Assembly (NCBI GenBank): GCA_963772225.1
Contig: CAVYWD010000003.1
Coordinates: forward strand, 558,001 to 622,000
Source of the DNA: CAVYWD01 sp963772225
GTDB taxonomy: Bacteria > Myxococcota > Myxococcia > Myxococcales > UBA5297
Reading direction: 5' to 3'
DNA length: 64,000 nt
The notes under the pieces were generated by a model. The model saw only the letters and a program-made list of their open reading frames with translations, was not told where the DNA came from and made no database searches. The stretch's first letter is position 1, and each line of letters starts with the position of its first letter. Positions 17,125 to 29,324 of the stretch are shown piece by piece. A program made the position numbers and the translations under genes.

Positions 17125-17519
17125 CGACGGGTCTCTCCTCATTTAGTGCCTCGGGTCTTCGGTCTCTCGTCGAGCGTCGGGCGCTCGGGTTCGAAGCGGG
17201 CTCTCGACGTCCGGCGCGCCGGGCCGAGAAGCCGAGCAGGGCCGGTTCGCGCAGCCGCCTCCCAGCGTACGCTCTCTGTCGCTCAGGGCCCACACTCGCA
17301 GCGCCAGTGCGAGCTTCTCCAGATTCGCGCTCTCGGATTCTCGCGCACCTGTCGCGTCATGCCCAAATTGCCCGGGCCGTCCATTCGTGGGCGGCCTGAG
17401 GATCGGGCTCGTTGGCGCGGCCTGGGCGAGCGCGAAGGTCGCAGTCGAGGGCGTGCGCGGCGAAAAGGCCGCCGGCCGCGAGACCGAGCGCGCGGCCGAT
17501 TTGCTTCGCGGGCGCCAGC
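17125..17519. other. Intergenic stretch, no supported gene
   Basis: This ~395-base GC-rich stretch lies between the hypothetical gene and the partial hrpB copy. Open frames here are Arg/Ser-rich and look like random reading of GC-rich DNA. No ribosome site, RNA gene or repeat was recognised. Confidence 0.4.
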
Positions 17520-17888
17520 CGCTAGGGTGGCCGTCCTCATGCCGACGCCGCTGCCCATCGACCCCTTTCTGCCCCGCCTCCTCGACGCTCTGCGCACCAA
17601 GCGGAGCCGGGGGCGGGCAAGACCACGCGCGTCCCGATCGCCCTTCTCGACGCCGGGCTCTGCGGCCAGGGTGAAGTGCTCGTCCTGCAGCCCAGGCGCC
17701 TCGCGGCCCGCCTCGCCGCGCGCCGAGTCGCCGAGGAGCGCGGCGAGCGTCTCGGCCAGACCGTCGGCTACCAAGTCCGCTTCGAGGGAGTGGCCACCCG
17801 CCTGCGCTTCGTCACCGAGGGCATTCTCACGCGGCGCCTGCTCGCCGACCGCATTCTCGCCGGCGTCGACGCGGTGGTCTTGGAGGAG
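17520..17888 (+). pseudogene. Truncated, decayed 5' copy of hrpB
   Basis: From CTAGGGTGGCCGTC through ATG 17539 onward, this segment is nearly identical to 19089-19483 at the start of the intact hrpB. It has lost about 19 bases after GCGCACC (17598 region, a frameshift just before the Walker A codons) and 9 bases near 17792. Similarity stops at GGTCTTGGAGGAG (17888), the equivalent of the DEAH-box position of the intact gene. It cannot encode a helicase. It is a direct repeat bracketing the inserted module at 17890-18850. Confidence 0.85.
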
Positions 17889-17889
17889 T

Positions 17890-18123
17890 CTAGCTCTTGG
17901 GACGCTTGACCTTCGAGGCGTAGCCGCCCCGCGAACGCCGGCCGGTCATGGTCTCGTGGATGTCTCCTTCCAATGCCCCCTTGCTGATAGCCTGCAAGAA
18001 GCCGGTACGCAGTTTGTCCCCACCATAGAGCTTGGTCAGCTCTTTGCGCGTCGTCCTCTTGACGGGGGCGCTCGCGTCTTCGGGAGCCCCCCACAGCACT
18101 CTCACTCGGCCGGGCCGCGCCAT
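17890..18123 (-). CDS. Small hypothetical protein in inserted module
   Basis: The protein has 77 residues and is basic (rich in Lys/Arg), with KRTTRKELTKLYGGDKLRTGF in the middle and a Lys-rich end. It matches nothing I know. Its start overlaps the end of the metallopeptidase-like gene by 22 bases, suggesting translational coupling. Its stop codon sits directly at the boundary with the partial hrpB copy. It could be an accessory, antitoxin or immunity protein to its neighbour; that is speculation. Confidence 0.45.
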   Translation of the reverse strand: MARPGRVRVLWGAPEDASAPVKRTTRKELTKLYGGDKLRTGFLQAISKGALEGDIHETMTGRRSRGGYASKVKRPKS

Positions 18124-18847
18124 CCTAGGGTCTCCATGAGGGAATCGAACTCGCGTCCTACTTCTTCAAAATCACTGTCATCCCACTGCTCAGGATACCA
18201 CGGCGGGCTGTTTCTGCGCACGCTGTCCAGCTCCCTTCCCAGCTTCGAGTCGCGGCTCACTTTCGCAATGTACTGAGCGTAGCTCCTAGCGAACAGCTCT
18301 CTCGGGCGAAGGAGGTACTCCACGAACGCCGGCGCGATTTTCTTGTACTCGCGCTTGCCCGGCCTTGGCTCGACGAGGACACGAGTCTTCCCTCTTAGCG
18401 TGCTCAGCTGCGTGTGGTACCTGCTGGCATGCACGGAGGCTCGCCAGCGGCGGAGAACAGGTGAATTCGTCTCTGAAGCGAACGCTCCATGCCCATCAAT
18501 CGCTTGGTAGTCAAGCAGATGGCCAATCTCGTGAAGAAGCGAAAAGCCAGTCGAGCGTCCAGCTTTTGTGACTGTAATGCGAAGGAAGATCGACGGTCCT
18601 GAACGCACCCTCCTGCTTGCGGCCTCCAACGAATTTGACGGGAATTAAAGGGAGCACTCCGTCCCCGTGGACCCTGTCGATGGCTTCGACTGCGTAGGAG
18701 AGCTCGGTGCCGGTTGCCCCCTTCATGGAGAGGGCCAATCCCACGCGGGGAACCACACTCGGCTGCTCGGCTGGGCTCATCGAACGGCTCCTGGCCCGCT
18801 TGGTAGCCCAACAGCCAGGCGTCGGCAAGGATGTTGCGCAGACTCAC
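18102..18847 (-). pseudogene. HEIGH-motif metallopeptidase-like protein, reading frame broken
   Basis: The 3' frame (18102-18629) encodes FSLLHEIGHLLDYQAIDG, an HExxH zinc-peptidase motif, then a basic region and an acidic C-terminus (WDDSDFEEVGREFDSLMETLG). The preceding segment, IDRVHGDGVLPLIPVKF, is in a different frame, with the switch near 18600. A likely N-terminus, SLRNILADAWLLGYQAG from GTG 18847, lies in a third frame. The combination 'HGDG.LP.IPV ... HEIGHLLD' recalls a domain I associate with MuF-like phage head-associated proteins (recollection, not searched). Either two indels broke the gene or the sequence has errors here. Confidence 0.55.
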
Positions 18848-19106
18848 ACGAACCGCTCTTAGGAACGCGAGGCGGGCCCCCTTCTCTCAGGTTCCGGTCC
18901 AACCGAAGGACTCGCCGGCTCGCCACGCTGCAGTGCGGCTTTCGCGCTTCAGTTCAGAAGCGCGCGGACCTGGCCCGGCGGGAATAGAACGCAGAATTGC
19001 GGACCGAATGAGCGAGACATCCTGAAGAATGGCGACGGATTGGCTCGCCCCGGCTTCACGTCACCCATTTCCTTCGCCCGCACCACCGGCTAGGGTGGCC
19101 GTCCCC

Positions 19107-21683
19107 ATGCCGACGCCGCTGCCCATTGACCCCTTTCTGCCTCGCCTCCTCGACGCTCTGCGCACCTCGGGCGCGCTCGTCCTCCAGGCGGAGCCGGGGG
19201 CGGGCAAGACCACGCGCGTCCCGATCGCCCTCCTCGACGCCGGGCTCAGCGGCCAGGGTGAAGTGCTCGTCCTGCAGCCCAGGCGCCTCGCGGCCCGCCT
19301 CGCCGCGCGCCGAGTCGCCGAGGAGCGCGGCGAGCGTCTCGGCCAGACCGTCGGCTACCAGGTCCGCTTCGAGGAAGTGGCGGGGCCGTCCACCCGCCTG
19401 CGCTTCGTCACCGAGGGCATTCTGACGCGGCGCCTGCTCGCCGACCCCATTCTCGCCGGCGTCGGCGCGGTGGTCTTGGACGAGTTCCACGAGCGCCACC
19501 TGGACGGCGACCTCGCCATCGCACTGTTGAAGCGCCTGCAGCGCGAGCGGCGGCCGGATCTGAAGCTCGTCGCCATGTCGGCGACCTTCGACGCCAAGCC
19601 CGTCGCCGACTACTTGGGCGGCGCGCCCGCCTTCGAGGTGCCGGGCCGGCGCTTCGAAGTCGCCATCGAGCACCTCGAGCAGCCCGACGCCCGGCCTCTC
19701 GAGCAGCAGGTGGCCTCCGCCGTGAGGAGGCTCTGCGCCGACGGGCTCGACGGCGACGTCCTCGTCTTTCTCCCGGGCGCCGCGGAGATTCGCAAGTCCC
19801 GCGAGGCGCTGGAGCCGCTCGCCGAGAGGCACGGCCTCTTGCTCGTCGCGCTCCATGGCGACCTCTCCGCCGAGGAGCAGGACCGCGCCGTGGCGCCCGC
19901 CGGCCGCCCGAAGGTCATTCTCTCGACCAACGTCGCCGAGACCTCGGTCACGCTCGAGGGCATCGTCGCCGTCGTCGACAGCGGCCTCGCGCGCATCGCC
20001 GGCCACTCGGCGTGGTCGGGGATGCCCACGCTCAAGGTGGCGCGCGTCTCCAAGGCCTCGGCCATCCAGCGCGCGGGCCGCGCCGGGCGCGTGAGGGCCG
20101 GCCGCTGCCTGCGGCTCTACACGCGGCACGACTTCGAGACCCGCGCGATGCAGGAGGCGCCCGAGGTGAAGCGGCTCGACTTGGCCCAGGCCGCGCTCGC
20201 GCTCCACGGCGCGGGCGCGAAAGACCTGGCCGCCTTCCCCTGGTTCGAGGCCCCGCCGCCTTCGTCCCTCGAGGCCGCGGAGGGGCTCCTCGAGCGGCTG
20301 GGCGCGCTCGAGCGCTCCGGCGAGCTCACCCCGCTGGGCCGCAGGATGCTCCGCTTCCCGCTGCACCCGCGGCAGGCGCGCGCCCTGCTCGAGGCCGAGG
20401 CGCGCGGGCGCGGCGCGGACGGCTGCATCCTGGCCGCGCTCCTGGGAGAGCGGGAGGTCCGCCTCGAGGCGCGCGGCGGGGGCGGCTTCCAGGGTGGGCC
20501 GCCGCAGGCGAGGGTGAGCGGCCCGTCCGACCTGCTCGAGTCGCTGGAGGCGTTTCGCGAGGCTTCGCGCAAGGGCTTCTCGGCGCCCGCGCTGCGCTCG
20601 TTGGGCCTCGACCCGGGCGCCGTTCGCGCGGTCGACCGGGTTCGCAAGAGCCTGGAGCGCCAAATTCAAAAGTCAGCCGCAGCGGACGCCGACTCCGACC
20701 CGGACCGGCCGCTGCTCCTCGCGGCGCTGGCGGGCTACCCGGACCGCGTGGCGCGAAGGCGCGAGCCGAACGGCGCCGAGCTCGTGCTCTGCGGCGGCGG
20801 GACGGCGCGGCTGGCGCCGTCGAGCGTGGTGCGCGACGCGCCGTTCCTCATCGCCGTCGACGCCGAGGAGCGGCCGAGCGGCGCGCGCGGCGGCGCCGTG
20901 GTCCGACTCGCCAGTCAGGTCGAGCCGGAGTGGGTGCTCGACCTCTTCTCGGAGTCGATGCGGGAAGTCGTCGAGCTCACCTGGAACGAGGTCGCGGAGC
21001 GCGTCGACGGGTTCTCGCGCCTCTTCTACGAAAACCTGGTCGTGGAGGAGAGCCGCGCGAAGGCGCTGGATCCCGAGGCGGCGAGCGCGCTCCTGTTCGA
21101 GCGCGCGCTGGCCAAGGGCTTGGCGGCGTTCGCCCCGCCGGACGCGCTGGACGAGCTCGTGGCTCGGCTGCGCTTCGCGGCCGAGGCGGCGCCGGAGCAG
21201 GCCTTCCCGCCGCTCGCCCAGGCCGACCTCGAGGCGGCGCTTCGGACTCTGTGCTCGGGCAAGCGCAGCTTCGCCGAGCTGCGCGAGGGCGATTTGCTGG
21301 AGGCGATCAAGGCGCCTTTGAGCGGGGCGCAGCGCGCGGCGTTGGAGAGGATCGCCCCCGAGCGCGTCGACCTCGCCGGCGGGCGCAAGCTGCGCGTGCA
21401 CTACGAGGCAGGCAAGCCGCCCTGGGTCGAGTCGCGGCTGCAGGATTTCTTCGGACAGGTAAAGGGCCCGGCGGTCGCGGGCGGGCGGGTGGCGCTGGTG
21501 CTGCAACTGCTCGCGCCGAGCGGCCGGCCGGTGCAGGTCACGACCGACTTGGCAGGGTTCTGGGACCGGCACTACCCGGCGCTGCGGCGGGAGCTGTGCC
21601 GGAAGTATCCGCGGCACTCGTGGCCGGAGGATCCGAGGACCGCGGCACCCCCGGCGCCGGGGCCGCGGCGCGGGGGGCGGTGA
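19107..21683 (+). CDS. hrpB: ATP-dependent helicase HrpB
   Basis: The protein has 858 residues from ATG 19107, in line with HrpB. It is a DEAH-box superfamily 2 helicase: Walker A AEPGAGKTTRVP (28-39), LQPRRLAARLAARRVAEE (Ia), VVLDEFHERHLDGDL (DEFH box), MSATFDA (III), TNVAETSVTLEGI (V) and QRAGRAGR (VI), then the HA2/OB-like region and HrpB C-terminal domain with HYPALRRELCRKYPRHSWPEDP. HrpB's cellular role is poorly defined, though some homologues affect RNA processing. The 5' ~395 bases are duplicated at 17520-17888, so this copy may have gained new upstream DNA. It stands alone. Confidence 0.93.
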   Translation: MPTPLPIDPFLPRLLDALRTSGALVLQAEPGAGKTTRVPIALLDAGLSGQGEVLVLQPRRLAARLAARRVAEERGERLGQTVGYQVRFEEVAGPSTRLRFVTEGILTRRLLADPILAGVGAVVLDEFHERHLDGDLAIALLKRLQRERRPDLKLVAMSATFDAKPVADYLGGAPAFEVPGRRFEVAIEHLEQPDARPLEQQVASAVRRLCADGLDGDVLVFLPGAAEIRKSREALEPLAERHGLLLVALHGDLSAEEQDRAVAPAGRPKVILSTNVAETSVTLEGIVAVVDSGLARIAGHSAWSGMPTLKVARVSKASAIQRAGRAGRVRAGRCLRLYTRHDFETRAMQEAPEVKRLDLAQAALALHGAGAKDLAAFPWFEAPPPSSLEAAEGLLERLGALERSGELTPLGRRMLRFPLHPRQARALLEAEARGRGADGCILAALLGEREVRLEARGGGGFQGGPPQARVSGPSDLLESLEAFREASRKGFSAPALRSLGLDPGAVRAVDRVRKSLERQIQKSAAADADSDPDRPLLLAALAGYPDRVARRREPNGAELVLCGGGTARLAPSSVVRDAPFLIAVDAEERPSGARGGAVVRLASQVEPEWVLDLFSESMREVVELTWNEVAERVDGFSRLFYENLVVEESRAKALDPEAASALLFERALAKGLAAFAPPDALDELVARLRFAAEAAPEQAFPPLAQADLEAALRTLCSGKRSFAELREGDLLEAIKAPLSGAQRAALERIAPERVDLAGGRKLRVHYEAGKPPWVESRLQDFFGQVKGPAVAGGRVALVLQLLAPSGRPVQVTTDLAGFWDRHYPALRRELCRKYPRHSWPEDPRTAAPPAPGPRRGGR

Positions 21684-21763
21684 GCGCTTCACCCTGGTCG
21701 GTTGAACGAAGCCGCCTGCGGCGGCAGCTGGGGAGGTGAATCGGGTCTGGGGCGTCGACGCTT

Positions 21764-21851
21764 GACGTGAACGTGAACGTGGACGTGGACGTGGACGTGG
21801 ACGTCGACGTGGACGGCGACGGCGACGGCGACGCGGCCGTGGGCGGTCGTA
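21764..21851 (+). repeat. Left arm of hexamer-rich inverted repeat
   Basis: The arm consists of GTGAAC/GTGGAC hexamers grading into GGCGAC hexamers and then GCGGCCGTGGGCGGTCGT. The reverse complement of this block recurs at 22214-22300 on the other side of the four-helix-bundle gene, with the same order of hexamer types. The pair is an imperfect inverted repeat of about 65-85 bases. Translated, it gives only VDVDVD/DGDGDG, and I do not treat it as coding. Confidence 0.8.
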
Positions 21852-21858
21852 TCGGAAA

Positions 21859-22194
21859 TCAGCGACAGAGCTTGGTCAGCATGGCGACGATGCGCTCAAG
21901 CAGCTCGCAGCCTCGCCGATGTGCGGCAGCGTCGATGACCTTGAGCACGAGCAGGGCACCGGCGGCGGCGCACTCCATCGCCGAACCGCGGGCGATGGCG
22001 TAGGTACGAGCTGCGTCTGCTTGTCCTGTCCGTCCAGCTGCTTCGGCGATGTTCAAGGGGATCGAACTGGCTGCTCGCCGAAGCTGGTCCAAGAGTGCGG
22101 AGTTCCCTCGAGGTGCATCGGATGAAAGCTGCGAAGCCAAGGCAAGAAGCTCGATGGCTCGCTGGTAGACATCCATCTTCTGGAAGCTGAGCAT
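21859..22194 (-). CDS. Four-helix-bundle protein (S23/IVP family)
   Basis: The protein has 111 residues from ATG 22194 (an inner ATG at 22176 is also possible). It has the family pattern: FQKMDVYQRAIELLALA, a central LLDQLRRAASSIPLNIAEAAGR and a C-terminal helix LLERIVAMLTKL. These proteins derive from a family first seen in 23S rRNA intervening sequences and are related to Avd of diversity-generating retroelements; they are small basic or neutral bundles thought to bind nucleic acid. Most of the gene is ordinary, but it sits exactly between two inverted hexamer-repeat arms, with 7 and 19 bases to spare. Confidence 0.88.
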   Translation of the reverse strand: MLSFQKMDVYQRAIELLALASQLSSDAPRGNSALLDQLRRAASSIPLNIAEAAGRTGQADAARTYAIARGSAMECAAAGALLVLKVIDAAAHRRGCELLERIVAMLTKLCR

Positions 22195-22213
22195 TCTGAT
22201 CGCATGGCAAGCA

Positions 22214-22300
22214 CCTCCGACACGACCGCCCACGGCCACGTCGCCGTCGCCGTCGCCGTCGCCGACCACGTTCACGTCGAGCGCCCACGTCAACGTGCGT
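22214..22300 (-). repeat. Right arm of hexamer-rich inverted repeat
   Basis: The reverse complement reads ACGTGAACGTGG, then four GGCGAC hexamers, then GTGGCCGTGGGCGGTCGTGTCGG, matching the left arm at 21764-21851 with few changes. Together with the left arm it could fold the whole ~540-base unit into a stem with the four-helix-bundle gene in the loop. The arm lies just upstream of the gene's start codon. Confidence 0.8.
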
Positions 22301-23005
22301 GCCCGAAGAGGCGGTATGCTCGGCGGCGCTGGCATGCGGAGAAATCGACGCTCTCTGCCCCCTCGCTCTCCAGCAGCGGGGGAGCCTGAGGACACTCTGC
22401 CGATGGGTTCCCTGTCCCTCGTGAATCTCGAGCCGAGATCCGCTCTCGCACCTCCTGAGGCAAGAAACGATGGGAGTCGTGGAACCGGCCCTGTGGCCTT
22501 CGAGATCGCCGCAGCGGTTCTTGTGTGCCCGCAGGCCAAAGCAGTTGGCCGAGAAACCCTTCTAGAAGAGCTCGGGCCGGCTCGGCGCCCCATCCACCCC
22601 TGAGAACGGCTTCGTTCAACTCGACGTTTGCGCGGCGCGCTACGATGCGAGCGCCGTGCTCGCGTCCACCGCGCCGCGCAAACGCCTACTGGTTAGGAAC
22701 GAGCCATCGCGCCGGCCGGGAGGCCTGCCGAGACCCGAACCAGCCGTGAGCGGCTTTCCCGCGCGAGAGCTCTTGGTGGCGCCGTGGCGAATTCAGAAAT
22801 CGCCGAGCTCGCCCGGCATTTCTCCTCGGATGAAGGGTCAAATGCCATTCGGGAAATGGACAATTGATTCGGTTGCCGGCTGGCGGGAATTTGGATCGCC
22901 TCGGCGGCTCACGCTCCCGCGCACAGGGCTCGAAGGGCCTTGGGCCGAGATGCTCACCGGCAGCTCGCCGCTAACCGCCGGGGGCGAACCGGTCGGTCCG
23001 GTCGA
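22301..23005. other. Intergenic stretch, no supported gene
   Basis: About 700 bases between the four-helix-bundle unit and the dehydratase gene. The stretch around 22790-22880 is a little AT-richer and holds a short plus-strand frame (SEIAELARHFSSDEGSNAIREMDN) that could be the tail of a lost gene. Nothing has a good start plus ribosome site. I see no RNA gene or further repeat. Confidence 0.4.
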
Positions 23006-24909
23006 TCAGCGCCCGAGGGCCGTCTCGAGGCGCCCGGGGCCAGTCGTCGCGTCCCTCCCCCGCGCTCCCTGGGCGCGCGCGCCCATCGCCGCGAGCAGCG
23101 CCACGTCCTCTCGGACCTTCTGCCAGGCCGCGGGGCTCGCCGCGAAGGCGGCGAGGGCCGCGGTTCCCTCAGTCAAAAGCCCTGCGGCCTTTCTGGCCCT
23201 CGAAGCGGCGCTGACAGCGGAGCGCGCCGCTCGCTCCAGCGAGGACCGCCGCAGCCTCGGGGCCATCTCCATGACCAGGTTCGCCGCCGTGCCGACCATC
23301 CCTTTCGCGTGCGGCGCGCGGTGCAGGGCGCTCGCGAGGCGCGGGTGGCTCTCGAGGTAGGCGCGCACTTCGCTCTCCGAGACGCCGCACTCCTCGAGAG
23401 CTCGGCTTAGCTCCTCCTGGGCCAGATGCCGCGCCTTGAACAAGGACATCTGCACGCGAGAGTAGAAATTCGCCGCCCCATCGCCGGAGGTCTCCACCGC
23501 GCAAAAGAGGGCGCCCGGGTGATGCGCCTGCACCAGCGTCTGGACGCCGTCGGAGACGCCCGAGCTCGGCATGCAGCCGAAGGGCTTCACCGAGACCGTG
23601 AGGTGCGCCTTGGCGTCGGTGACGTTGAGGATGAGCTTACCGACCTCCAGGTGCCCTTCGCCGCCGCGCAGCTCGTTCGAGTAGTACGGGTCGGCGACGT
23701 CGGCCAGCCGGTACATGTCCGGCAGCGAATAGTCGAAGAGCCCGGCCGGCCAGGCAAAGCTCTGGAAGGCGAGGTGCAGCGCCTTTTCGGCCGCGCGCAG
23801 CAGGAGGCGTCGCCGGGCCACGTCGAACGGCCCCATGGACGCGAGCCCGGCCCGCCCGCCGTCGGGCGCGCGCAGGCCCTCGCGCACGCGGGTGTCTCGG
23901 CCCACCTCCCAGAGGCTGTAGAGCAGCCAGGCGGTGGTGAGCTGGATGTCGTTCTCCGCGCCCTCGGACTCCAGGAATTGTTGCAGGCGGTAATTGCCGT
24001 CGCCCTCGGTGGTCATCGCCCAGAATTCGCCGATGATCGACGCCTTGGGTCGCGCGCGGAGCCAGTCGACCTGGATCGCCGCGAAGAGCTTGCGGCAGCG
24101 CCACAGCGCCCAATGAATGGAACGTCGCTCGCTCAGCGCCGCGTAGAGGATCTTCTTGGACGCTTCGAGGGCCTTTTCTGTCGCTCCAGGGACGACCTCA
24201 TAGGGGCGGATTCGATAGCCCAGGGCGTTGATGACGTCGCCGGCGATCACGGCTTTGACGATCTGGGCAAAAAAGACGCTGTTGAATTGAAGCCCCGAAT
24301 CCTCGCCGCTCACCTGCGAGAGGCCGCCTTGCTGCTGGAACAGCATCACCCGGAATCCCTCGAAGCCGGCGTCGCGCAGCGCCTTTCGGAACTCGGTGAT
24401 GTACATGCCGAAGCGGCAAGGCCCGCAGGCCCCGGCAGTGACGAAGACGTGGCCTCGGACGATCTCTTCGACCGCCATCTTCTCCTCGTCGCGCAGCCGC
24501 GTCAGGTGCGCGAGGAGGTTGCCGACCGTGTAGTAGGTGGGGTTGCACTGGCCGCGGTTGCCGAACTCCTTGCCGAGGCGCAGGGCCGCGTTGTCGGGCG
24601 CCGGGAGGTGCTTCGTCCTGTAACCCAGCCCGCGCAGCGCGCCCTCGACGAGCAGGTCCTGGGCCGCCGTCAGCCCGCCGAGGAGAAGCGTCACGTGCCC
24701 CCGCTCGGCGCGCCTGACCGACGGGTCGGTCATCGGCTCCGTCCAGTGCCGCCGCTCTTCGGAGAGCCCCAGCCGCTCGCGCTCGGCGCGCTCGAAAGCG
24801 GCGAGCTCCTGGGCGAGCTCGTCGTCGGCGGTCGGCCCGCCGGCGTCGACCGCGTGGAGCAAAGAGCGGTGGAGCTCGGCTGCGGCCGCGCTCGAGGGGG
24901 TTCGCGCGC

Positions 24910-24913
<4 letters not shown>
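23006..24913 (-). CDS. 2-hydroxyacyl-CoA dehydratase-like subunit (HgdB/COG3581 type)
   Basis: The protein has 635 residues from ATG 24913, overlapping the upstream stop (ATGA). It matches the C-terminal section of very large activase/dehydratase proteins: GNRGQCNPTYYTVGNLL, FVTAGACGPCRFGMYITEFRKAL, MLFQQQGGLSQVSGEDSG, and SVKPFGCMPSSGVSDGVQ. The conserved cysteines in these motifs would bind a [4Fe-4S] cluster as in HgdB. The true substrate of this branch is unknown. In many bacteria this domain is fused to the activase; here it is split off but translationally coupled. Confidence 0.8.
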
Positions 24914-28507
<3,594 letters not shown>

Positions 28508-28530
28508 CCGTGCTCCTCGCAAGCGCTGAC

Positions 28531-28546
28531 GACTGACTCGTCAGTC
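28531..28546. promoter_or_regulatory. Palindromic operator-like site between activase and TetR genes
   Basis: GACTGAC and GTCAGTC form a perfect 7-bp inverted repeat around TC, extended by a nearby GACGA. It lies 24 bases upstream of the activase start and 101 bases before the TetR start. TetR regulators typically bind such palindromes in the shared intergenic region, and TGACTGAC-type half-sites are familiar from fatty-acid and CoA-related members. Binding is inferred, not shown. Confidence 0.6.
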
Positions 28547-28646
28547 ATTCCGCATTCAGGAGCAATGCCGGCGAGGCGCGGCATGGGCAAGGAAAAGCGA
28601 CGGGAATCACCCAGGTGGGGCGAAAGCGGATAGCATCCGGCGCGCC

Positions 28647-29276
28647 ATGGCGAACGAGAAACGGCGGCTCCAGCTCCTCGACGCGGCGCGCGACGTCTTC
28701 GCCTCGAAGGGCTACCACGACGCGAAGATAGAGGACATCTGCGCCAAGGCGAAGGTCGCCAAGGGGACGTTCTACCTCTACTTCGCGGACAAGCGATCGG
28801 TCTTCACCGAGCTGGTCGATGGCCTGTTCCTGCGGCTGAGCGGCGCCATCCTCCGCGTGGACGTGGGCGCGGACATCGAGAGCCAGATCCGCCACAACAT
28901 GCGCGCGGTGGTGGGGGTGATGCAGGACGAGCCGGCGCTCGGGCGCATCCTTCTCTCGTATGCGGAGGGGCTCGACCCGGCGTTCGTCCGGAAGATCCGC
29001 TCCTTCTACGCCGAGGTCATCGCCCTGTTCGAGGCCGCGCTCCGCGAGGGGCAGGCCATGGGCCTGGTCGCGCCCGGCGACCCGCGGCTCATGGCGCGCT
29101 TCACCATCGGCGCGCTGAAGGAGATTTTGCTCGAGTCGATGGAGGAGAAGCCATCGCGAGAGGAGCTGGTGGACTCGCTCTACGCCATCCTGCTCGGCGG
29201 CTACCTGCGCATCCCGCCCGGCGCCGGCGGGCGGCCGCAGGAGAATGACCGGAGGGTCAGCAAGCGGAAGGGCTGA
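28647..29276 (+). CDS. TetR/AcrR family transcriptional regulator
   Basis: The protein has 209 residues. The N-terminal helix-turn-helix is clear: LQLLDAARDVFASKGYHDAKIEDICAKAKVAKGTFYLYFADKRSVF. The C-terminal ligand domain is helical with no assigned effector. The gene is divergent from the activase/dehydratase locus, and the palindrome at 28531-28546 lies between them, so it probably represses that locus in response to an acyl-CoA or similar ligand (inference). Confidence 0.92.
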   Translation: MANEKRRLQLLDAARDVFASKGYHDAKIEDICAKAKVAKGTFYLYFADKRSVFTELVDGLFLRLSGAILRVDVGADIESQIRHNMRAVVGVMQDEPALGRILLSYAEGLDPAFVRKIRSFYAEVIALFEAALREGQAMGLVAPGDPRLMARFTIGALKEILLESMEEKPSREELVDSLYAILLGGYLRIPPGAGGRPQENDRRVSKRKG

Positions 29277-29324
29277 TCGCCGGGGGCGGCCGTCATTCCG
29301 AGCAGAGCCCTGCGGAGTCGAAAG

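Noticed and set aside
17520..18850. Insertion sequence or phage
   Set aside because: No transposase, integrase or clear terminal repeats besides the hrpB duplicate; kept as unexplained inserted module.
21767..21851. Apparent coding frame VDVDVD...DGDGDG
   Set aside because: It is a translation of hexamer DNA repeats with an inverted counterpart; better treated as a repeat.
22656..23360. Long plus-strand frames overlapping the dehydratase 3' end
   Set aside because: Antisense reading of a GC-rich gene; no homology and Arg/Pro/Ala-rich.
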